DNA of 10,680 nucleotides from Sanchytrium tribonematis. Lineage: Eukaryota; Sanchytriomycota; Sanchytriomycetes; Sanchytriales; Sanchytriaceae. Shown in pieces: positions 1 through 6,330 of the stretch. Numbering within the stretch: position 1 is the stretch's first letter; every line of letters starts with the position of its first letter. The notes below the pieces were generated by a model. The model saw only the letters and a program-made list of their open reading frames with translations. It was not told the DNA's origin and did no database searches. A program made the position numbers and the translations under genes. The stretch covers positions 1-10,680 of the forward strand of contig JADGIG010000286.1 in the NCBI GenBank assembly GCA_018985235.1. Reading direction: 5' to 3'.

Positions 1-54
1 GTTTAATTGCTTTACGATCCTGCGCGATCTTTCGTAAAGACTGTCCAATTTCAT
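1..54 (-). CDS. 5' end of an unidentified gene running off the left edge
   Basis: On the minus strand an ATG at 54..52 opens a frame that reaches the window edge (18 codons, beginning MKLDSLYERSRR). The composition is protein-like, with charged and helical residues. The same frame stays open upstream to a TAA at 120..118 but has no other ATG, and there is no AG there that could act as a splice acceptor, so the ATG at 54 is the best start. It would be divergent from the MIC26/27-like gene, with about 160 bp between the two starts. The product is not recognised, and 18 codons are too few to be sure that the frame is coding. Confidence 0.33.
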   Translation of the reverse strand, partial: MKLDSLYERSRRIVKQLN

Positions 55-215
55 TAATTGATGGAGTGGTGTTTCAAAATAGAATTTTACAGCCGAATCA
101 ATATTAATGCGCACATTTTATAAACAGTAAATCACGGCATACTTTTTGTGGCCGTTGTTGTTAATTAAGAATGGCGTTTCTAATAATTTGAAACAAAAAT
201 CACTTGCAGAAGATT

Positions 216-680
216 ATGCGAGAAGCCATTCAAATTGATGAAATTTATAAATATAAATCGCAAAATTTATTAAAGAACACTACAGATATAGCGTTTCAAA
301 CTCTTATCTCCATGAATCCGCCAAAAAATTTGTTTGATGACATGCAAGATTTTATTTCAGGTGCCAGTTATAGAGCTAGAACAACAGTGTACAATTCATA
401 CTATAATGTGACTAAGGATTGGAAAAATCCGCTAATATCTGCAGAGACTGTCGTCGCTAACAATTACACCAAAGGATTGCAACATATCAACCCAGAGGAG
501 AAAGACAACTTGGTACCTGCGTTCTGGTTTTTTACAGCTAGCACTCTTGTTGGTAGCAAATTACTACCACGATTTAAATTTATTGGTTTTTTATCTTTGG
601 TCGGAGTAATTGGAACCGCCTATTTTCCAAAAAGTGTTGAATCTGCTCTCAAGAATTTGCAGCAGCAATTCAAAAAATAA
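216..680 (+). CDS. MIC26/MIC27-like (apolipoprotein O-like) MICOS subunit
   Basis: Predicted 154-residue protein. MICOS subunits of this family sit in the mitochondrial inner membrane and help form crista junctions. The N-terminal 95 residues are polar and helical. Then comes a hairpin of two hydrophobic segments (about residues 99-117 and 121-137) with a GSKLLPRFK turn between them, followed by YFPKSVESALKN. This small-residue, basic-turn, second-helix, [YF]P layout is what MIC26/27/APOO proteins show. It is shorter than the usual fungal members (over 200 residues). The frame is open from a TTG at 204, but the first ATG is at 216, which I take as the start. No clear cleavable presequence is visible. 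The gene is convergent with the sphingomyelinase-like gene, 5 bases between stops. The family call is by pattern only; other small two-pass mitochondrial proteins remain possible. Confidence 0.6.
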   Translation: MREAIQIDEIYKYKSQNLLKNTTDIAFQTLISMNPPKNLFDDMQDFISGASYRARTTVYNSYYNVTKDWKNPLISAETVVANNYTKGLQHINPEEKDNLVPAFWFFTASTLVGSKLLPRFKFIGFLSLVGVIGTAYFPKSVESALKNLQQQFKK

Positions 681-681
681 A
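676..681 (+). terminator. AATAAA poly(A) signal overlapping the stop codon
   Basis: The hexamer AATAAA contains the TAA stop (678-680) of the MIC26/27-like gene. Cleavage some 10-30 bases downstream would fall inside the 3' end of the convergent sphingomyelinase-like gene. The hexamer is seen directly; its function is inferred. Confidence 0.45.
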
Positions 682-685
682 TTTA

Positions 686-1540
686 CTAAAATTCCATTGA
701 GACTCCAAAGTGGTCAGATATGTGTCTCCATTTAAATGGATACTCTGTTTTGACGACGGCTATAGTTTTAGGAATTACATTCTGATAAAAGATATAATCA
801 AGGGACTCTTTTTCCTCTGTTGCAACATTTCCCTTAAATCTATATTCCCAAGGGTAAAAAGTAACAGGATGATGTTTAAAAAATTGGAGTACGGCATCGG
901 CCATTGGAACTGATTTGTTCAAGGTTTGATATTCAAAATCATGCAGCAGGCTATTAACATTAAAATCTCCACATACCACGACCTTGTCCTTAGCTTGGAT
1001 ATTATTTTTTATAAACAATTTAAATTGTTGTAACTGTATCTTTCTAGTTAAGACTACAGGAGAATCTTCATGCAAATGCAAATTATAAGACGCTTGTAAA
1101 TGAGTGTTGAATACATACAAGGGATTGCCTTGAATCTCTATTTTGATAAATAAGGCTCCCTTTGCACTAAGCTTGTCTGGATTTAATGCAGAACTGTATT
1201 GTATAGATTTGGTCTCTAGAATTGGAAAACGACTTAGTATTACAAGTCCACTATCGATCAACTTGCCGCGAAAAATTCTACGATCGGGTCCAACAGCATG
1301 ATATTTAAATCCTATTGAAAAAGCGTATTCGACAAGATTCTTTCGCCTGCTTGAAAATGAACCAAACATTTCCTGTAAACATACAATATCATAGTCTACT
1401 AAAACTTTTTTAAACTCGTTTAATCTCTGATCCTTAAAATCTCCATTATTTGATGAGATTAGTGGAGGTCTGATGTATATATTTTGAGTCAAAATTTTCA
1501 TTCCAAAAAAACGTGACAGAAGAAAAATCAGATGAAACAT
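686..1540 (-). CDS. Neutral sphingomyelinase-like phosphodiesterase (EEP fold)
   Basis: 284-residue member of the endonuclease/exonuclease/phosphatase superfamily. The sequence resembles neutral sphingomyelinases, which cut sphingomyelin or related inositol sphingolipids into ceramide and a phospho-headgroup in a Mg-dependent reaction. Motifs in order: LTQN (N20), CLQEMF (metal ligand E57), SGLVILSRFPI (97-107), SAKGALFIKI (125-134), FNTHLQA (H147), VVVCGDFNVN (D192, N194), LDYIF (D248) and the C-terminal ISDHFGV (D276, catalytic H277). SGL..LSR.PI, the KGALF strand and THLQA together point to the sphingomyelinase branch rather than nucleases. All catalytic residues are present. Unlike yeast Isc1 or human SMPD2 it has no C-terminal membrane helices. 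The first 13 residues are hydrophobic (FHLIFLL). Translation could instead start at M14 (ATG at 1501..1499), directly before the first core strand. The substrate is not decided by sequence. Confidence 0.78.
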   Translation of the reverse strand: MFHLIFLLSRFFGMKILTQNIYIRPPLISSNNGDFKDQRLNEFKKVLVDYDIVCLQEMFGSFSSRRKNLVEYAFSIGFKYHAVGPDRRIFRGKLIDSGLVILSRFPILETKSIQYSSALNPDKLSAKGALFIKIEIQGNPLYVFNTHLQASYNLHLHEDSPVVLTRKIQLQQFKLFIKNNIQAKDKVVVCGDFNVNSLLHDFEYQTLNKSVPMADAVLQFFKHHPVTFYPWEYRFKGNVATEEKESLDYIFYQNVIPKTIAVVKTEYPFKWRHISDHFGVSMEF

Positions 1541-1667
1541 TTTTCCTCAAAGGGTTTTCGTCCGATTCTAGATGACTACTCCTTAAAAGTATAAACATCA
1601 AGCTTATTAAGTTGTGCTGGAAAAGCCGAAAATAACTGATTTTTACTTGATAAACGTCGCAATTTTT

Positions 1668-3080
1668 TTAAAGTTCAAGAATTTCTGACCTTTTCATAGT
1701 GCAATTTGGTTGCCTTACTGGGATTTTAGTTTCCTTTACATTCAAACAATTGTAATCGAAACCCACTAAATGATTTCGCCATCCTTTATCATTTTCTGGA
1801 ATAATTTGCTGCTTACAGAACGGGCAAACAAATTTAAGGAGTCTCTCATTGGAATGAAACTTCTCGAGGTGTTCGCTATAACAGGAGACTTCTATTATTT
1901 GATCACATCTTGTGCATATTGTCAACATAGGGCATTCATAATAATGTGAGTCCATATTTTTAAAATTAACAAACATTTGTTCACAAAAAACACAAATACG
2001 GGAAACATTATCTGGTTGGCTCTTAGTTTTTCTGATGGGAAAATTACCGATCTTTGCTTGATGTTTATCTGCAGCAGTGTTTGGCCTTGATCTATGCAGA
2101 CTAGCCTTAGACTTTGTAGCTTCTGACTTTACACTTTGACTTGCGTCTATTTCTAAATTTTTCAGAAGAATGGATTGAAGTCTTGCATTTTCAATATTCT
2201 TTTCGACCATCGCTACAACAACTTTGTCATTCATGCTTGGTGCTATTTCGTACCACAATCTTAAAGCTAAATCTCGATTTCCTGTCTTGGTTGCATTCAA
2301 AATATACTCAGCCAAGAATGCAGAGGCTTTATAGTTGCATTTATCAACTACTTTTAAGCATATTGGTATTAGTTTAGGCTTTGATTTGAGTAACATATGA
2401 AGAGGCATTTTAGCGGCTACGAGAGCTTCAATAAGCTCATTTTGTATGTATTCTTGATAGTCATATGCACTTTCCAACAAACGCTCGAGATGTATAAGAT
2501 CTGTGACTGATTTAGCAAATTTAATTCTTAAAAGTACAATTTTAGGCCGATTATCGACTAGTAAAAAATTCAAAAGGCTTGTTATGCACTTTCTGATGTC
2601 CGCTGAATCACTTGCTTCATCCATTATTGATAAAATTTCATTTAGCGCGTCAAATCGTTTGATGAATTCTGAGGAAGCAACATTCTGCAAAATTTCTCTG
2701 GGAAATAATAAGGTGCAACTTTCCAATACAGTTGGTAATAAAGATATGGTGTTTTCTTCTAGCATACTAGGAAGTTCTTTAAAAAATTCTAGTGCAAAAA
2801 CTTGAACCTCGATAAATTCCACAAATTCATGATAAGGCTCGCAATTTAATTCTATAGAATCTGCCTCTACATGTAATTTGATTTTCTTCTTGAAAATCTT
2901 AGTTTGATCAAAAACACAATTAATAAATCCAACTTCTTTTTCGTCGATTAATACGTGTATTGTTTTTGGGGTATTAATTGGATGAATCTTTAGATGCAGT
3001 TGTTCCACCACAAGTTTTGGAAAGTTTATTTTTATCTGAGTACTGCTGATTCTTTCTATTTTAGCATCAACAAGAATCAT
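1668..3080 (-). CDS. CEP104: CEP104/FAP256-like ciliary tip protein, compact form
   Basis: 470 residues. CEP104 (Chlamydomonas FAP256) caps microtubule plus ends at centrioles and at the tip of cilia, binding tubulin through a TOG domain and EB1 through an SxIP motif. Residues 1-98 are beta-rich and may be a reduced version of the family's N-terminal jelly roll. Residues 100-310 are helical, with HEAT-like repeats, in the place of the TOG domain. A basic linker (311-360) follows. Then come zinc fingers: C363/C366/H379/C383, C389/C392/H404/H409 and C419/C422/H437/C445. The strings SHYYECPMLTICTRCDQIIEVS and CPFC...W..HL.G...C closely follow the CEP104 zinc-finger array. TKIP (451-454) lies just after the fingers. 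The human protein is about twice as long, with a coiled coil and four fingers; here there is no coiled coil and one finger fewer. An in-frame TAG lies three codons upstream of the ATG, so any longer N-terminus would need an intron. Confidence 0.83.
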   Translation of the reverse strand: MILVDAKIERISSTQIKINFPKLVVEQLHLKIHPINTPKTIHVLIDEKEVGFINCVFDQTKIFKKKIKLHVEADSIELNCEPYHEFVEFIEVQVFALEFFKELPSMLEENTISLLPTVLESCTLLFPREILQNVASSEFIKRFDALNEILSIMDEASDSADIRKCITSLLNFLLVDNRPKIVLLRIKFAKSVTDLIHLERLLESAYDYQEYIQNELIEALVAAKMPLHMLLKSKPKLIPICLKVVDKCNYKASAFLAEYILNATKTGNRDLALRLWYEIAPSMNDKVVVAMVEKNIENARLQSILLKNLEIDASQSVKSEATKSKASLHRSRPNTAADKHQAKIGNFPIRKTKSQPDNVSRICVFCEQMFVNFKNMDSHYYECPMLTICTRCDQIIEVSCYSEHLEKFHSNERLLKFVCPFCKQQIIPENDKGWRNHLVGFDYNCLNVKETKIPVRQPNCTMKRSEILEL

Positions 3081-3311
3081 TGCAATCTAACTCGGGGAAC
3101 TGGTATTTTAATCAAATATGGGTAATATCATTGAGCCAACAAATCAAGTCAACAAATGCAAATTTCCTTTATTTTTTCTTTATTTTTAACAAACGTCACA
3201 TTGACTAGAGCATTTTTACATCATAATTAAATTTAAAGTGCAAATTAGACTTTCTTGCTAGTGTCATTTTATGCCGTAATTCTATAAGGCCATGTGAAGA
3301 CTTCAAAGGTC

Positions 3312-3476
3312 TTACTCTCTCACTGATTTGATTAATTGCTTAAATTTCTCCTTGAGTTGTCCAAACAATGGCCAGACATTTTATTGACACATAGATTGTG
3401 AATTGTATTTGACATGCTTTCTATTTTCATTGGCGCGCAACGCTAAAACTTTAGATGATGAAAAACTTCCTCTCAT
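3312..3476 (-). other. Possible small gene remnant: two protein-like stretches split by an in-frame TAA
   Basis: On the minus strand, an ATG at 3476..3474 starts 31 codons (MRGSFSSSKVLALRANEN...), ending in TAA at 3383..3381. The same frame then continues for 22 codons with strongly protein-like composition (VWPLFGQLKEKFKQLIK...) to a TAA at 3314..3312. The halves could be a decayed small gene, exons around an intron, or chance. One possible intron, GT at 3413 to AG at 3351, would skip the stop, but its ends match no strong consensus and it would remove most of the WPLFGQL part. No family is recognised. The placement in the only long intergenic gap is what makes it worth recording. Confidence 0.15.
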
Positions 3477-3564
3477 CTGAGACGCTACAAGAGAAACCTA
3501 ATTGGCCTTCAGAATTTCAAAGCAATATAAATATTTTAAAGTTTAATAAATACAAATCGATTAA

Positions 3565-3616
3565 ATATACTGTGCATTTCTAATCACGGATATTTATTGA
3601 ATATATACTGTGCATT
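3565..3616 (+). repeat. Exact 14-bp direct repeat upstream of FMT1
   Basis: ATATACTGTGCATT occurs at 3565-3578 and again at 3603-3616, a 38-bp period, ending 42 bases before the FMT1 ATG. The core CTGTGCATT is not simple AT-rich filler. Likely roles are a paired transcription factor site or an element in the leader; which one cannot be told from sequence. Confidence 0.6.
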
Positions 3617-3658
3617 GCGAAATAATTGAAGATTATTGCATTAAAATTTTCTCCTTGA

Positions 3659-4486
3659 ATGTCAAAGAATATAAAATTATTTGGAAGCGATCTTTTCTCT
3701 CAACTAATTTACCAAAGGCTGAGTAAACACCATGATATAAAATTTCATTGTAAATACTGCCCAAACCTATGTTCATCTTTTGGTGATATTAATATCGTGG
3801 CCTCTTTTGGCGTCAAAATACCATCAAATATTGTTGAAAACAATGGTTTGTGGCTTAACGTTCATCCCTCCATACTACCTGAGTACAGAGGTCCTACTCC
3901 TTTAGAGCATAATTTACTTTATGGAAATCAAATGGGAGTTACTTTGATAAGATTGGCAGAGAGAATAGATTCGGGAGATATATACGCTCAAAGAAAAATA
4001 CCGTATGTGTTGCAGCCTTATCATCAATCTCTTGTTTACCATGCCGATACTGCAGCAGATTTACTTCTAAAGAATTTACCTTACATTAATGATATACAGA
4101 CGACTCCCCAAATTGGTGTGCCTACTTTTTCGAGAAAACTCAAGCCAGATTTAGCATTTATTGACTTTAATAGCACTACCAATATTGACATACTTAGGAG
4201 ATTTTATGCCATTTCTCATCGATACAGGCTGCGTACAAAATGGCGTTCGCATCAAATGTTCATAAACAGGCTCAATATATCTAATATCAATTTGAAACCT
4301 GGTGTTTTCACAATAAACGAGAATGGAACAATCAATGTTGGCTGCAAATCGGGAAGCCTTTTAATTAGTTGTGTAAGTCGAATTAGTGGAATCAAATGTG
4401 ATCCCGCTAGTTTCTTCCATGGTCTAAGATACAAAGAAAAGTCTGGTCATTTTCCAGAAAGGTTTTCTGAATCTTTTGTCGGCTAA
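3659..4486 (+). CDS. FMT1: Methionyl-tRNA formyltransferase, mitochondrial type
   Basis: 275 residues. The enzyme transfers a formyl group from 10-formyl-tetrahydrofolate to Met-tRNA to give the initiator for mitochondrial translation. The catalytic core is intact: N67 and H69 in LNVHPSILPEYRGPTP (66-81) and D104 in IDSGDI, corresponding to the N, H and D triad of E. coli Fmt. The GVTLIRL strand lies between them. The C-terminal part (about 165-275), ending in KSGSLLISC...PASFFHG, corresponds to the tRNA-binding OB-like domain. It is short: E. coli has 315 residues and yeast about 400. The deficit is in the N-terminal half, where only about 66 residues precede LNVH instead of about 105. No targeting presequence is seen; the first strand begins at residue 5, and TGA directly precedes the ATG. 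UNC45-like follows on the same strand after 53 bp. Confidence 0.92.
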   Translation: MSKNIKLFGSDLFSQLIYQRLSKHHDIKFHCKYCPNLCSSFGDINIVASFGVKIPSNIVENNGLWLNVHPSILPEYRGPTPLEHNLLYGNQMGVTLIRLAERIDSGDIYAQRKIPYVLQPYHQSLVYHADTAADLLLKNLPYINDIQTTPQIGVPTFSRKLKPDLAFIDFNSTTNIDILRRFYAISHRYRLRTKWRSHQMFINRLNISNINLKPGVFTINENGTINVGCKSGSLLISCVSRISGIKCDPASFFHGLRYKEKSGHFPERFSESFVG

Positions 4487-4497
4487 TCAATGTTGCA

Positions 4498-4503
4498 AAT
4501 AAA
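4498..4503 (+). terminator. AATAAA poly(A) signal of FMT1
   Basis: AATAAA starts 12 bases after the FMT1 stop codon. It lies within the 53-bp gap before the next start, so FMT1 mRNA probably ends at or inside the beginning of the downstream gene's transcription unit. Confidence 0.5.
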
Positions 4504-4539
4504 AATTTGTGACGTTCAAAATATAAAACCTCCTATTTT

Positions 4540-6312
4540 ATGTTGGCAAATGATGGACTCAAAAATATTCTTGAGAGTAATAAATGGACAGAAATTGGTA
4601 TTTCAGAATTTGAAGAATTTCTGGAGAAAAAAACAGAGGGTTCGCAAGCTATATTAGGTCAATTTTTCGTCAAAGAACCAAAACATTTTAAATTGTTATT
4701 TAATCAAGTGAAATGGTCTTTTGCTACTATTAATTACATATTAGAATGTACAAACATTGATTTTTACAAGTATTTGGTCACTTTGGTTAATTTTAAAAGT
4801 TTTATTCAATCTAATCTAAAAGAAGTGAATAGTATCTTGAAACTAATATCCATTGTTATGATAGACCAAACCATTTTGAATCAGATTATTGAATGGATTG
4901 GAAAGGACAATTTTAAAAATTTGATGAGTTCTGCTCAGACCGACATCAAATTAAAGGATCTGATTACTGCATATTATTTAGCTGAAAATACAGTCGGTGC
5001 AAACAGTTGGACTAATCCTATTGATAAAGCTTCGGATGATGATATAGAGACACTGTATTTACTTGTAGTGGACAGAATATCAACCAACTATTCACTGACT
5101 GATCTTAAGTCATTAATGTTTTTATCCTCAATTGGAATTGTTAAACAGATGATTGCTTCAAATTTTTCTCAATATAACTCACTCTTTCGAAAATTGGTTG
5201 ATTTAAATCAATTTACCGACATTAATGTGCTGTGGCAAATTCTTAAAAATGTGATCAAAATACCAAAAATGAAGACCGAACAAGAAATCAAAATGATTCA
5301 AATGAAACTAGTATCTATGGGAGTGGAACAAACTGTCGCTTTTGATGAAAGTCTTCTTATGAATGATGAGAACGAAGAATGCATTGTCAAAAGGATTGTA
5401 GATTTAATCAAAAATTATGACTTGGTGTTTTTCATTGTTATCGTATACAAACATTTTTATTCCATCAAGCACAATAATTCTTTGGAATCCTTGCTTGACC
5501 CAATTCTGTGCATCACAAAGCCAGTTGAATCTCGGAAAAAGCTAGTAGCTGATGGATTGTTGAAATTTTTATCTAGTCTAAAGACAAGAGAGCTTAGTGA
5601 AGAAGACAGACTGACAATTAATTACAACATATCAAGGCTAATCACAAATGTAAATCCACTTTCTATAGCAAGCTCAACCAATGATTTAATTCAGTATATC
5701 CCGATGCTTTATCAAATGACAAAACCAGCCATTGATTTTGAAATGCAGATGCAAAGTATTATGGCACTGACAAATTTATGCTGTTGTGGATCCAGTGATG
5801 TTTTGGAAGCTATATTTAATAATTGTTATATAAAATTTCCCACATTTCTTAGAACTTTCATGACTCATGAGGTGCCAGAGTTGAGAAGAGTTAGCATGGA
5901 ACTCTTTACGAACATGCTGCAATGCGAATCGTTTCAATTTTTTTATTTTGACTCAAATAATTGTAGATTTGAAGATGTGAAATTAATCTGGTTATTTACG
6001 ACGGAAAGTGACAAATATCTTCAATTTGCGGCTCTTGGAGCGATGGCGTATCTTTCGTATGCCTCTCATGTTCGAAAGTATATAATGGAACGAATTGATT
6101 TTCGATCAGAGATTCTTGAATTATTAGACCTCTCAGCTTATAAAATAGAAAAATCCTGTTCTGCTGTTCAAGCCATAGTTCTGAATTTTGCTAAAGATCT
6201 AGATACCGATTCTAAAACTCAATTTTTGTCATTTATGATTGATAATTTCGAAAAGTTACAAGGCAAAACTCAAATGCTTATTGCCAAGGAAATCGAAGAG
6301 AGTTTGACTTAA
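4540..6312 (+). CDS. UNC45: UNC45/She4/Rng3-family myosin chaperone (UCS domain)
   Basis: 590-residue all-helical protein with armadillo-type repeats. The UCS family folds and stabilises myosin motor domains in the cytoplasm. The recognisable part is the C-terminal UCS region: NPLSIAS...LIQYIPML, then FEMQMQSIMALTNLCCCGSS (400-419), PELRRVSMELFTNMLQC (446-462), DVKLIWLFTTESDKYLQFAALGAMAYLSYA (479-508). This order matches UNC45 (E.L.ALTNL; .R...E...NL; D..KL...L...D...Q.AA.GALA.L). There is no N-terminal TPR domain, as in fungal She4, Cro1 and Rng3 and unlike animal UNC45. It is shorter than She4 (about 790 residues), so the central and neck repeats are probably reduced. The ATG at 4540 is the first in the frame, and the next Met (about residue 107) is too far in. 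Convergent with the repeat-protein gene, 17 bases between stops. Confidence 0.8.
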   Translation: MLANDGLKNILESNKWTEIGISEFEEFLEKKTEGSQAILGQFFVKEPKHFKLLFNQVKWSFATINYILECTNIDFYKYLVTLVNFKSFIQSNLKEVNSILKLISIVMIDQTILNQIIEWIGKDNFKNLMSSAQTDIKLKDLITAYYLAENTVGANSWTNPIDKASDDDIETLYLLVVDRISTNYSLTDLKSLMFLSSIGIVKQMIASNFSQYNSLFRKLVDLNQFTDINVLWQILKNVIKIPKMKTEQEIKMIQMKLVSMGVEQTVAFDESLLMNDENEECIVKRIVDLIKNYDLVFFIVIVYKHFYSIKHNNSLESLLDPILCITKPVESRKKLVADGLLKFLSSLKTRELSEEDRLTINYNISRLITNVNPLSIASSTNDLIQYIPMLYQMTKPAIDFEMQMQSIMALTNLCCCGSSDVLEAIFNNCYIKFPTFLRTFMTHEVPELRRVSMELFTNMLQCESFQFFYFDSNNCRFEDVKLIWLFTTESDKYLQFAALGAMAYLSYASHVRKYIMERIDFRSEILELLDLSAYKIEKSCSAVQAIVLNFAKDLDTDSKTQFLSFMIDNFEKLQGKTQMLIAKEIEESLT

Positions 6313-6317
6313 ATAAA
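6312..6317 (+). terminator. AATAAA poly(A) signal fused to the UNC45-like stop
   Basis: The stop and signal read TAAATAAA, with the last A of the stop being the first A of AATAAA. The facing gene has the same arrangement on the other strand within the same 23 bp. Confidence 0.5.
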
Positions 6318-6324
6318 AGGTATA

Positions 6325-6330
6325 TTTATT
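6325..6330 (-). terminator. AATAAA poly(A) signal fused to the repeat-protein stop
   Basis: Read on the minus strand the stop (6332..6330) and signal form TAAATAAA, a mirror of the UNC45-like 3' end. Both cleavage sites should therefore lie inside the opposing gene's coding sequence. Confidence 0.5.

Larger units (their letters stand above)
3081..3658. promoter_or_regulatory. Divergent intergenic region between CEP104-like and FMT1
   Basis: At 578 bp this is by far the longest gene-poor stretch here; other gaps are 3-161 bp. It must hold promoters for both flanking genes. I see an ACGTCA (TGACGT on the other strand) at 3193-3198, T-rich runs at 3165-3190, an exact 14-bp direct repeat near FMT1 (listed separately), and a doubtful small minus-strand frame at 3312-3476. 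I see no tRNA-like cloverleaf, inverted repeat or transposon end. Confidence 0.6.

Noticed and set aside
171-209. ATG at 171 with a possible 34-base intron (GTTTCT...TTGCAG, 176-209) leading into the MIC26/27-like gene
   Set aside because: Joining it leaves the downstream sequence in the wrong frame, and no alternative AG restores it. The ATG at 216 needs no splicing.
204-215. Four extra N-terminal codons for the MIC26/27-like protein starting at TTG
   Set aside because: Nuclear eukaryotic genes start at ATG; the first in-frame ATG is at 216.
1450-1598. Minus-strand frame from an ATG at 1598..1596 overlapping the start of the sphingomyelinase-like gene
   Set aside because: About 50 codons of poor composition (serine, asparagine and lysine rich) with no recognisable pattern; at most an upstream ORF, and no leader evidence supports it.
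2141-2805. Plus-strand open frames inside the CEP104-like gene
   Set aside because: Antisense shadows; the minus-strand frame has clear domain matches across the same bases.
3081-3658. tRNA, CRISPR-like array or transposon remnant in the long gap
   Set aside because: No cloverleaf, no regularly spaced repeat series beyond two copies, and no terminal inverted repeats or transposase-like frame were found by eye.
4522-4528. TATAAAA as the TATA box of the UNC45-like gene
   Set aside because: It lies only 12-18 bases before the ATG, which would put the transcription start inside the coding region; more likely AT-rich filler or part of FMT1 3' processing.
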